NCBI RefSeq assembly: GCF_017303155.1
Contig: NZ_JAEKJR010000002.1
Span: forward strand, 1,054,001-1,118,000
Length of the DNA stretch: 64,000 bases
Direction of reading: 5' to 3'
Source of the DNA: Microbulbifer salipaludis
GTDB taxonomy: Bacteria; Pseudomonadota; Gammaproteobacteria; Pseudomonadales; Cellvibrionaceae
Part shown: one piece after another, positions 9,451-17,704 of the stretch
Numbering within the stretch: position 1 is the stretch's first letter
Layout of the letters: each line of letters begins with the position of its first letter
The notes under the pieces: model-generated
Told to the model about the DNA's origin: nothing
The model's input: the letters and a program-made list of their open reading frames with translations, nothing else
Database searches by the model: none
Made by a program: the position numbers and the translations under genes

Positions 9451-10875
9451 ATGGGAAACAAGCTGTTATCAATCTTGCTGTTATCCGCATTCAGTCACGG
9501 CGCACTGGCTTGTATTTCTGCGGAAAGTGAATCGAACGACGCCGAGTCCGACGCAGATGGTCCCATCTGTTCCGGCCAGTCTGTAGTCGGCGGTATCGCC
9601 AATCGCCGGGACCAGGATTGGTACTATTTCAATATCGACGCTCCCGCTGACCTGGACATTTCCCTGAGTCATTCCAGTGGCGATGATTTCGACTGGCACC
9701 TTTACGATACCTCCCAGCGGCTGTACAGCGCGGAAACCAGTAACCGTCCGGAATCTGCCAGTGTCAGCGTCGGTGGCAATGGTCTGTATACCCTGAAAGT
9801 AACCCGCTATAGCGGTCGTGGCGACTACACCCTGAGTGTTGCCGGTATCCCCTCGTCCAGTGGGGGCGGTAGCAGTAGTGGTGGCGGTAGCAGCAGTGGA
9901 GGCAGCAGTGGAGGCAGCAGTGGCGGCGGTAACTGTGACCTCGGCGCCCGCCCAACCAAGCCCGGCGGCCTGACCCGCGCCATAACCGGAAGCGAAGCCG
10001 ACGTCTGTGTCGATCAGGCAACCGGTGGCCTGTTGGTTATGGGTGGTGGTACCGATGTGGATGCGGCCTTTACCCGTCGCGTGGAGCCGCTGATTGGTGG
10101 TGGCGATGTGGTTGTGCTGCGCACCAGCGGTAGTGACGGCTACAACGACTATCTGCAGGGGCTGCTGGGTGCAGACTCTGTGGAAACGCTGATTGTGGAT
10201 CGTACACAGTTTGCCAATGACGAGTACGTGACCTGGGCCGTGCGCACCGCCGAGTTCGTGTGGATTGCCGGTGGTGACCAGTCGGATTATCTCAACCAGT
10301 GGCAAGGTACTGCGTTGCAGCAGGCGCTGGATGAAGTGATGGCGCGCGGTGGTGTATTGGGTGGCACCTCCGCTGGTGCGGCTGTACAGTCAGAGTATAT
10401 CTATGATCCGGACGGCGTGCTGGGTGCTTACTCTTCCGAAGCGGTCACCGACCTGTGCCACGAGTACATCAATATCTCCACCAACTTCCTCAGTACACCC
10501 ATCATGCAGGGCTTGATTGTGGATACTCACTTCGCCGAGCGCGACCGTATGGGTCGCTTGATGGCCTTTATGGCGGGACTGCCGAACGGTATTCAGGGTA
10601 TCGGTGTCGACGAGGCCACTTCTATCTTCTTCACGCCGGACGGCAGCGGTGTGGTTGACGGGGCGGGCAGTGTGTACGTCCTGCAGGAAGATGGTCAGAC
10701 CTCAAGAACCCAGGCGCAGTGTGGCCAGCCGGTGATTTACGAGAATGTCCTGCGCTACCGTCTGGATGAGTTTGACCAGTTCAATATCTCTACCGGTGCA
10801 ACGAATGTCACGCCGAAGCGGATCGGTATTGACGGAGGTTCATCCAACTTTTATATCAACCAGCCTTACCAGTGA
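9451..10875 (+). CDS. Secreted cyanophycinase-type S51 peptidase with PPC domain
   Basis: A 474-residue protein: Sec signal peptide 1-20 (ending HGALA), a bacterial pre-peptidase C-terminal (PPC) domain about 40-132 with DWYYFNID, a Ser/Gly linker about 135-160, and an S51 peptidase domain about 165-460. The nucleophile elbow GGTSAGA places Ser307; GGDQ (about 274-277) and DTHFAERDRMGRL (from D358, His360) match the substrate-recognition strip of cyanophycinase, with Thr replacing the Gln of the usual DQHF. It is expected to cleave cyanophycin outside the cell to beta-Asp-Arg. A good Shine-Dalgarno (AAGGAG) precedes the ATG. The neighbouring receptor and transporter fit uptake of the product. 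Confidence 0.85.
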   Translation: MGNKLLSILLLSAFSHGALACISAESESNDAESDADGPICSGQSVVGGIANRRDQDWYYFNIDAPADLDISLSHSSGDDFDWHLYDTSQRLYSAETSNRPESASVSVGGNGLYTLKVTRYSGRGDYTLSVAGIPSSSGGGSSSGGGSSSGGSSGGSSGGGNCDLGARPTKPGGLTRAITGSEADVCVDQATGGLLVMGGGTDVDAAFTRRVEPLIGGGDVVVLRTSGSDGYNDYLQGLLGADSVETLIVDRTQFANDEYVTWAVRTAEFVWIAGGDQSDYLNQWQGTALQQALDEVMARGGVLGGTSAGAAVQSEYIYDPDGVLGAYSSEAVTDLCHEYINISTNFLSTPIMQGLIVDTHFAERDRMGRLMAFMAGLPNGIQGIGVDEATSIFFTPDGSGVVDGAGSVYVLQEDGQTSRTQAQCGQPVIYENVLRYRLDEFDQFNISTGATNVTPKRIGIDGGSSNFYINQPYQ

Positions 10876-11621
10876 GTCCTTGGTTGGTAGCCGTTAGGTG
10901 AAAAATACTGCTTGATCGAGCAGGCCGGGGAAGTATTTCTTTCCCGGCCTTTTTATTTGCGCTTTCGTTTGCGGTATTCGCCACAAAATAATCATCGCGA
11001 CTATTGGTTCAATTTTGCAGATTATTCGGCTGCCCCATCCATTTGCGCACAAACTAAATTCCGTGAAAGAAATGGTTTACAGCATTTTTTCACCGTGATA
11101 AAAAATATGGCATGGTTTGGCTGGAATAGGTTGTATACAGCTGACCTGTCATCAGAAAAACAGCGCAACGTACTTATCTAGGAAGGTAAGTTCTAAGAAA
11201 GTACAGGGCTAAGTGCAAAATGAATCACATTGCTGCCATAGAGCGCTGCTCCTCCAACTACTACCTCAGCGAGTGGTTTGACGAGTAGCTTCCCCACCTC
11301 GGTATGACCGGGGCTCGGTGACGTCATTGATCAGTACTTGCTGGTCACTGTCCGTCGCACGGGCGCAAGGAAGCTATAAGTCGGTTTTTTCCGTTCTTAT
11401 CTCCCCATCCACACTGCGTATTGAACTTGGTGACGCTTTGCTGTTGCTGTTCATACAAGTGTTGGGCCGCGCTGGAATGCCGCCGGTCGTCATCCTCAAC
11501 GAACCTCTGCCCGACTGAGGCCGTCGACTCTGTTCGTGTGCCCGTCTGGCAAGAAAGATCGATCAAAGAGCATCGCAAGAGAATAATCGTAGACAGGAAT
11601 AATTCCTGGAGGGCACATAAG
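10876..11621 (+). other. Long non-coding leader upstream of the TonB-dependent receptor
   Basis: A 746-bp gap. It holds the terminator of the preceding gene (10922-10954), an AT-rich stretch (about 10960-11180), and an imperfect motif at 11217-11231 (AAAATG followed by AATCACATT) that resembles the palindrome at 19295. There is also a 22-codon open frame at 11220-11288 with no clear ribosome site. No riboswitch or known RNA was recognised. The receptor promoter must lie here. Confidence 0.5.
10922..10954 (+). terminator. Rho-independent terminator after the secreted S51 peptidase
   Basis: AGGCCGGG (10922-10929) pairs with CCCGGCCT (10943-10950), with partial extension towards the loop, followed by TTTTTA. 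Confidence 0.8.
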
Positions 11622-14486
11622 ATGGATAACAACACCCAATTGACTAGATCCCCCCTAAGCAAAGCCATCCGACTGGCACTGGGCTGCTCACTGCTGAGCG
11701 GTAGCGCCTTTGCCGTTGCACAGCAAGCGCCGGAAGTGGCGGACGCTGTGGAAGAGGTGGTGGTAACCGGTACCCATATCAAAGGGCTGGATGCCGAAGG
11801 TGCGGTGCAGGTGGTGCAGATAAATCGTGAGGATATCGAAGCCTCCGGTGCAACTTCACCGATCGAAATCCTGCAACAGCTCTCTCAGACTGGCGGCGGC
11901 AGCGGTACTTTCTCCACTGCCACGTCTGGCGCCCTGTCCAGCAGCACTCCAGTAGGTGCAGCAGGCGTTTCCCTGCGCGGCCTCGGTGCCAGCTCTACCT
12001 TGGTGCTGGTGAATGGCCGCCGCGTATCTGTCAGCTCTTTCGCCAAAGGCCAGGAATCCTTTGTCGACGTGAACTCCATCCCGCTGTCGGCGATAGAGCG
12101 CGTCGAAGTTCTGCCCAGCGGTGCCGCGGCAACCTATGGCGCTGACGCCGTGGCCGGTGTGGTGAACTTTGTCCTGCGTGATGATTTCACTGGCAGTGAA
12201 ATTTCACTGACTCACGGCAACTCCACCGCCGGCAGTGATGAAGGTAAATACAACCTGAACTGGGTCTGGGGCCGTGAAGGTGAGAATAGCCACACCATGG
12301 TGGTGGTTGACCTGTTTTCCCGCAACGCCATGTATGATCGCGATCGCAAGCTGACTGCCAACTCCGTGCGTCCGAGCCAGCAGGGTGTTTACCCGAGCTT
12401 TAACGACTTGTTCCTCGCGTATTACGACCAGACCGAGCGCCCCGAGACTGGTGGCTGCCCAGAAGACCAGTTTGGTTTCGGAAGTTTCGGCGATTATTGC
12501 GAATTCAATACCAATGCTGTTTCCGCTACCCAGGATGAGTATGAAAGTGCCAGTGTTGTAGCAACCTTCAACTACGACATCTCCGATAGTCTGGAGTGGT
12601 TCAATACTTTGATGCTGCAAACCAGTGAGTCGCGCGGCACATCTTCCCCAGCGAATTTTTCTCGCGCACCGTTTGACCCTGAAAATCCGTACTGGCCGGA
12701 AGGGTTGAAAGCGGACCTGGTCGAAGAGGGCTCCTTCCACCCGGATTACCCGACGAGTGATTTTAGTGATTTTTACGGTTACCCGATTTTCGCCTGGGGA
12801 AAATTCCCTGATGCGCGTGCCGTGGAAGTAGAGAGCGAATCCATGCGCCTCGTATCTGGGCTTCGTGGTGAAATCGAGGACTGGAACTGGGAAGTTGCAG
12901 CCAATATGGGTCGCAGTGAGTCCGAACAGCGCGGTATTTCGGGGCTGTACAAGGCGGACGCTTTCTACAATGCAAGTGTTGGTAACTTGTGCACCGATGG
13001 TTCGGTTGTCGATCGCTGGGACGTAGATTTTGCGCGTCCAGGTGCCAGTTTTGGCGCAGGTGAAACTTGCGAAGATCTCGGTAAAACTACTGCCTGGTAC
13101 AATCCGTTCGGTGGCCAAATTGATCAAATCGCCGAAATGGACGACCTGATTCGCACCGATGCGAAACGCAGTGGTAAATCCAATCTGTATGCTATCGACG
13201 GGAATATCTCCGGCAGCTGGATCGAATTGCCGGCCGGCGCGATTCAGGTCGCATTTGGTGGTGAGTTCCGCCGTGAAACCGTGGTAGATACTCCGTCAGG
13301 CGATGCGGTTTCCACCACATTGAATCCTGAGCCGATTCTCGGCTTCAGCTCCACCTCTGCAGACGCATCGCGCAACCAGTGGGCGGTGTACATGGAGCAG
13401 ATGATTCCGCTCGCGACAAACACCGAACTTCAGGTGGCCCTGCGTTACGACCACTACGACAGCTTCGGTGGTGACGCCAACCCGAAGGTCGCCCTGCGCC
13501 ATGCATTCAACGATGCGATTATTTTCCGCAGTAACTGGTCCACTTCTTTCCGTGCTCCGTCTCTGGCACAGGTCGGTGCTGGCACATTGCTGTCCAGTTA
13601 CGCGGTTGACTGTAGCGTAACACCGGTCGCCTGTGATGGCCTGATCGATGAGTCCGGTGAGTCACTGCTTTCTGAAGAGGTAAGCAACGATGATCTGAAA
13701 CCGGAAACCGCGACCACATGGGGCGCTGGCTTCCTGCTGAAGCCCACCGCGGATACCGAAGTCAGTATTGACTACTGGAATATCGAGCACGAGAACCTGA
13801 TCGGCGTGGAAGAAGACGATTTCATTCTGCGTGCCTTCAATGGTGACTTCCCGATTGTCGGTGAGGGTGAACTGCCTACCGGCCAGGCGGGCCTCGAGGT
13901 GGCAGGCGGTTTTGTCGTGGATGCCCACTTCCAGTTGTCCAACCTGGGTTGGCAAAAGACCAGCGGCATCGACATGGCGTTGACTCAGTATTTCGAAACC
14001 GATAGCTGGGGCAGTTTCCGTTTCACTCTGGATGGCACTTACCTGGCGGAATTCGACAAGCTACCTTCCGATGCCCTGGGTATTGTCAGCGAAGCCGGTA
14101 ATTACACCTATCCGCGCTGGTTGGCCAACAGCTCCCTGCGCTGGCGCTATGAGGACTGGTCCTCCACCCTCTCTGCGCGCTACACCCATAGCTATCGCGA
14201 CGACCCAAGCCCCCGCACTCTGGACGCTATCTTCGAGCCGGGCGCTGAGTACTTCCTGTCTCGCGTTGACTTCGATGATGAGGGCAACGTGGAAGTGGAC
14301 AGCTGGCTTACCTTCGACCTGAGTGTGGCGCGCGACTTCGACAACGGCAGCTGGTTGAGCCTGCGGGTGAAGAATCTGCTGGATGAAGAGCCGCCGCTGG
14401 TGCTGGGGACCGGTGCCAACGTGGATCACTTCAACCATGACTCCATGGGGCGCTTCTACACCCTGAGTTACGGCTACGCGTTCTGA
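11622..14486 (+). CDS. TonB-dependent outer-membrane receptor
   Basis: A 954-residue protein with a signal peptide ending near SAFAVAQQ and a TonB-box-like segment (EEVVVTG). The plug domain follows (about 50-165, with RGLGASSTLVLVNGRR and GADAVAGVVNFVLR), then a beta-barrel ending in the aromatic YGYAF. The ATG at 11622 is preceded by CTGGAGGG, so the frame upstream (to 11421) is not coding. It belongs to the large substrate-specific group common in marine polymer degraders. Its position between a secreted cyanophycinase and a transporter suggests import of cyanophycin fragments, by inference only. Confidence 0.9.
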   Translation: MDNNTQLTRSPLSKAIRLALGCSLLSGSAFAVAQQAPEVADAVEEVVVTGTHIKGLDAEGAVQVVQINREDIEASGATSPIEILQQLSQTGGGSGTFSTATSGALSSSTPVGAAGVSLRGLGASSTLVLVNGRRVSVSSFAKGQESFVDVNSIPLSAIERVEVLPSGAAATYGADAVAGVVNFVLRDDFTGSEISLTHGNSTAGSDEGKYNLNWVWGREGENSHTMVVVDLFSRNAMYDRDRKLTANSVRPSQQGVYPSFNDLFLAYYDQTERPETGGCPEDQFGFGSFGDYCEFNTNAVSATQDEYESASVVATFNYDISDSLEWFNTLMLQTSESRGTSSPANFSRAPFDPENPYWPEGLKADLVEEGSFHPDYPTSDFSDFYGYPIFAWGKFPDARAVEVESESMRLVSGLRGEIEDWNWEVAANMGRSESEQRGISGLYKADAFYNASVGNLCTDGSVVDRWDVDFARPGASFGAGETCEDLGKTTAWYNPFGGQIDQIAEMDDLIRTDAKRSGKSNLYAIDGNISGSWIELPAGAIQVAFGGEFRRETVVDTPSGDAVSTTLNPEPILGFSSTSADASRNQWAVYMEQMIPLATNTELQVALRYDHYDSFGGDANPKVALRHAFNDAIIFRSNWSTSFRAPSLAQVGAGTLLSSYAVDCSVTPVACDGLIDESGESLLSEEVSNDDLKPETATTWGAGFLLKPTADTEVSIDYWNIEHENLIGVEEDDFILRAFNGDFPIVGEGELPTGQAGLEVAGGFVVDAHFQLSNLGWQKTSGIDMALTQYFETDSWGSFRFTLDGTYLAEFDKLPSDALGIVSEAGNYTYPRWLANSSLRWRYEDWSSTLSARYTHSYRDDPSPRTLDAIFEPGAEYFLSRVDFDDEGNVEVDSWLTFDLSVARDFDNGSWLSLRVKNLLDEEPPLVLGTGANVDHFNHDSMGRFYTLSYGYAF

Positions 14487-14567
14487 TCGGCGTCTCACAG
14501 GACCTGATCTCGGCGGGTGCGCAGTGTGCACCCGCCGATCCTATTCCTTTTACTGCGGTGTACTCCT

Positions 14568-16094
14568 ATGCAGACAAGCGATACCCAAGCCACCTGTGGC
14601 AACACCACCGGTGATGTGGAGCAGCCAGTGAATAAAACCTGGGCAATGCCGGATACCTATCTGATATTGCTGGCGGTGGCACTGGTCGCGTTCGCTTTGA
14701 ACTTTCTGGTCCCTGCGGGCACCTTCGATACTGTGACCAGTATGGTCAATGGTACTGAGCGTACGGTGATTGATCCGTCGAGTTATCAGCGGGTATCGGA
14801 TGAGCCTGCGGGCATGTCGCTGTTTGCCGAAGGTGGTGGTATCGGTTTTCTCAATTTTGCGTTTGAGGGAATGGTGTCCGGCAGCAAGTGGGGCGCGTCG
14901 ATTGGTGTCTTCGCCTTTATTCTGCTGACCGGTGGTGCCTTTGGTCTGATTTTCGCCAGCGGTTCCGTGGAGCGCGGTCTGTTCCAGGTGATTGCCCGCA
15001 ATCGTGAAGCGGGGCACTTTTATCTGGCGATTCTGTGTTTCCTTTTTTCCCTGGGTGGTGCCGTATTTGGCATGGGCGAAGAGGTGATTCCGTTTACCCT
15101 GATTGTGGTGCCGTTACTGGTCACCATGGGCTACGACAGTATTACTGCACTGTTGGTGACTTATGTTGCCACTCAGGTGGGGTTTGCGACCTCATGGATG
15201 AACCCGTTCGGGGTGAGTATTGCCCAGGGCATTGCGGGTGTACCGCTAATGTCCGGCAGTGGCATGCGCATGGCGCTGTGGCTCATCGCCACCTGTGGCC
15301 TGGCGGGCTACACCATCTACTACGCACGGCGGATCCAGTCGCAGCCTGAGCGATCACTCGCCTATGAATCCGATCGTGTATTCCGCGACAAGTCGGTGTC
15401 TGCGCACTCTCTGCAGAGGATGACCCGAGGGGATGGTTGGGTGCTCCTGCTGTTTTGCGCAGGTATTGCATGGATGATCTGGGGCGTTGTTGAGCGCAGC
15501 TATTTCCTGCCGGAAATTGCCAGCCAGTTTTTCACTATGGGCATCGTGATTGCCATTGTGGCGATTGCCTTTGGCCTCAACGGACTGACGGCGAACAAGG
15601 CTGCGGCGGCTTTCAAAGAAGGCGCTCAGCAACTGTTGCCGGCGGCCATGGTGGTGGCGTTTGCGAAAGGCATTGTGCTGCTGCTTGGCGGTGATGATCC
15701 TCAGGGCGCAAGTATTCTGAATACGATTCTGCATTCTGCGGGTAACGGCCTCGCAGATGTTTCTGGCGCTGTCTCCGCCTGGTTCATGCTGGTGTTTCAG
15801 ACAGTGTTTAATTTCTTTATTACTTCCGGATCCGGCCAGGCCGCGTTGACCATGCCGATCATGGCGCCGCTTGCGGATGTGGTCGGTGTCACGCGACAGA
15901 CGGCGGTGCTGGCGTTCCAGTTGGGGGACGGCCTGACCAACATCGTTGTTCCGACCTCCGCAGCTCTGATGGGCTGCCTTGGCGCTGCACGCCTGGACTG
16001 GGGTGTGTGGATTCGCTTTGTCTTGCCGTTACAGGGTGCTTTGTTCCTGTTTGCGTCGCTGGCGGTACTGGTGGCAGCGGTTTCCGGTTTCTAA
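14568..16094 (+). CDS. YfcC-family inner-membrane transporter
   Basis: A 509-residue polytopic membrane protein with about 12 helices. Family features include MPDTYLILL at the first helix, the FGMGEEVIPF re-entrant segment, TSWMNPFGV and TSGSGQAAL. YfcC proteins belong to the DcuC/AbgT-related superfamily and include proposed basic amino acid or peptide carriers. The start is taken at ATG 14568; a GTG at 14517 is possible, but the extension is not transporter-like. With the upstream receptor and downstream dipeptidase it probably carries the isodipeptide or its amino acids across the inner membrane. Confidence 0.85.
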   Translation: MQTSDTQATCGNTTGDVEQPVNKTWAMPDTYLILLAVALVAFALNFLVPAGTFDTVTSMVNGTERTVIDPSSYQRVSDEPAGMSLFAEGGGIGFLNFAFEGMVSGSKWGASIGVFAFILLTGGAFGLIFASGSVERGLFQVIARNREAGHFYLAILCFLFSLGGAVFGMGEEVIPFTLIVVPLLVTMGYDSITALLVTYVATQVGFATSWMNPFGVSIAQGIAGVPLMSGSGMRMALWLIATCGLAGYTIYYARRIQSQPERSLAYESDRVFRDKSVSAHSLQRMTRGDGWVLLLFCAGIAWMIWGVVERSYFLPEIASQFFTMGIVIAIVAIAFGLNGLTANKAAAAFKEGAQQLLPAAMVVAFAKGIVLLLGGDDPQGASILNTILHSAGNGLADVSGAVSAWFMLVFQTVFNFFITSGSGQAALTMPIMAPLADVVGVTRQTAVLAFQLGDGLTNIVVPTSAALMGCLGAARLDWGVWIRFVLPLQGALFLFASLAVLVAAVSGF

Positions 16095-16111
16095 CTTTCA
16101 AGCAGCTATTT

Positions 16112-17284
16112 ATGTCTCAAATAACTCTGATAAAAAATGCAGAGGTGTTCGCGCCTCGTGGTCTCGGCCGCTGTGATGTCCTGGTGGCGGGGAATCGGGT
16201 GGCGAAAATCGACCAGCACCTGAGTCTGCCGGAGGATATTGGCCAGGTAGTGGATGCCGATGGTGCCTGGCTGATGCCGGGCCTGGTAGATACGCTGGTT
16301 CATATCAGCGGCGGCGGCGGGGAGGCCGGCTTTGGCTCGCGCACACCGGAGCTGGATGTCCGCGAGGCATTTGCGGCGGGTGTGACCACGGTGATTGGTG
16401 CCCTTGGTACCGATGCGATGACGCGCACGCTCAACGAACTGTTCGGTAAAGCCAAAGCACTGGAAGCCCAGGGGCTCACGTGCTTTATACAAACAGGTTC
16501 TTATCAGGTGCCGGTGAACACACTGACCGGTAGTGTGCGCAGCGACATCATGCTGATAGACAACATGATTGGTGTTGGTGAACTGGCGATTTCCGATCAC
16601 CGATCGTCCCATCCCACCCGCGATGAACTGGTCCGTATTGCTGCGGATGCGCGGGTGGCCGGCCTTCTGAGCGGTAAGGGTGGTGTGGTCAGTGTGCATG
16701 TGGGCGATGGAGCGGGCCGGCTGCAACCATTGTTTGATGTTGTGGAGCACTCTGAAATACCCATCACCCAGTTTTACCCGACGCACATGAACCGCAATCA
16801 GTCCCTGCTGGAGCACGGTGTGGCATTTGCTCGCGCCGGTGGTTTCATCGACTTCACCACGTCGACAACGGAGGAAATCCTGGCCAGTGGCGAGATGCGT
16901 GCGAGCAAGGCTCTGGCTGTTGCGCTGGAGCTGGGTGCGCCTATTGACCAGTTGACCTTTTCTTCGGATGCCCAGGGATCACTCACTAATTTTTGCGATC
17001 TCGGCGAGTTGCAGGACATTGAAGTGGGCTCGATTGCCAGCCTGTTTGAGGAGTTCCGCCGGGCCGTGCAGGACGAAGGCGTGGAATTGTCACGGGCACT
17101 GCAGGCGGTTTCCAGTAACCCGGCGCGGGCCTTGGGGCTCAAGCACAAGGGGCAGGTGGCTTCCGGCCGCGACGCGGATCTGATGCTGGTAGATCCACAG
17201 CGATTCCAGATCACCCATGTCATGGCGCAGGGGCGCTGGCAGATGTTTGATCGCCAGCTTCGCACTGCGCGATGCTTTGATTAG
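16112..17284 (+). CDS. iadA: Isoaspartyl (beta-aspartyl) dipeptidase, atypical metal site
   Basis: 390 residues, equal in length to E. coli IadA. The signature GGGGEAGFGSRTPE (67-80) is the substrate loop of isoaspartyl dipeptidases. It would split beta-Asp-Arg into Asp and Arg. Against the E. coli metal ligands (H68, H70, K162, H201, H230, D285), this protein has L62, H64, E157, H196, H225 and D286, so the first His of HxH and the carboxylated Lys are replaced. That pattern suggests a single-metal centre. The frame extends upstream into the transporter gene, but ATG 16112 matches the family start. The gap to the transporter is 17 bp. Confidence 0.87.
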   Translation: MSQITLIKNAEVFAPRGLGRCDVLVAGNRVAKIDQHLSLPEDIGQVVDADGAWLMPGLVDTLVHISGGGGEAGFGSRTPELDVREAFAAGVTTVIGALGTDAMTRTLNELFGKAKALEAQGLTCFIQTGSYQVPVNTLTGSVRSDIMLIDNMIGVGELAISDHRSSHPTRDELVRIAADARVAGLLSGKGGVVSVHVGDGAGRLQPLFDVVEHSEIPITQFYPTHMNRNQSLLEHGVAFARAGGFIDFTTSTTEEILASGEMRASKALAVALELGAPIDQLTFSSDAQGSLTNFCDLGELQDIEVGSIASLFEEFRRAVQDEGVELSRALQAVSSNPARALGLKHKGQVASGRDADLMLVDPQRFQITHVMAQGRWQMFDRQLRTARCFD

Positions 17285-17296
17285 TGGGAGGAGTGG

Positions 17297-17704
17297 ATGA
17301 CGACATTGCAAGATCAGCAACTGTTGGACGAGGCATTAGTATTGATGCGCAACAATCTTTCCGAACCGTTGCGCACCGGAGAGCTTGCGGCGTATCTGGA
17401 AATTTCGGTCAAGAAGCTGGAACGTATTTTTTGCCGCTTTAAGGGAGTGCTGCCGGCGCGATATTACCGTGAACTGCGCTTGCAGCGGGCGCGCACGCTG
17501 TTGTTTGAGAGTGCCCTGAGTGTCGAAGAGGTGGGGTTGCAATGCGGATTCCGTTCGGCGTCTCATTTCAGCCGTGCTTTCCGCGATACCTACGGGCGTA
17601 GCCCCCGCGCCGAGCGCATGCTGGCTACGCGCGCAGAGGCTGCGGGTTATTTCTGTTTCCGCCCGACAAAGTCGGATTATTTACGAGTGGAATTATGTGT
17701 GTGA
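17297..17704 (+). CDS. AraC-type DNA-binding protein lacking a sensor domain
   Basis: A 135-residue protein consisting almost only of the two helix-turn-helix units of the AraC family (about 10-110): LRTGELAAYLEISVKKLERIF, then SVEEVGLQCGFRSASHFSRAF and YGRSPRAER. No N-terminal ligand-binding domain is present, unlike the GlxA/ArgR-type regulators whose DNA-binding half it resembles. GGGAGGAG precedes the start. The end overlaps the next gene by 10 bp. It is probably the local regulator of the cyanophycin/arginine block, with an unknown signal. Confidence 0.88.
   Translation: MTTLQDQQLLDEALVLMRNNLSEPLRTGELAAYLEISVKKLERIFCRFKGVLPARYYRELRLQRARTLLFESALSVEEVGLQCGFRSASHFSRAFRDTYGRSPRAERMLATRAEAAGYFCFRPTKSDYLRVELCV

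Noticed and set aside
9481..10305. A 274-codon frame on the opposite strand of the secreted peptidase
   Set aside because: Shadow frame created by the codon bias and the Ser/Gly linker; no domain or ribosome site.
10912..11181. An 89-codon frame after the secreted S51 peptidase
   Set aside because: It runs through the terminator, has no ribosome site and no family features.
11421..11621. N-terminal extension of the TonB-dependent receptor frame
   Set aside because: It is Cys- and Ser-rich, precedes a good signal peptide, and ATG 11622 has a proper Shine-Dalgarno.
16007..16111. Longer start for the isoaspartyl dipeptidase
   Set aside because: The extra part overlaps the transporter gene in another frame and is absent from the family.
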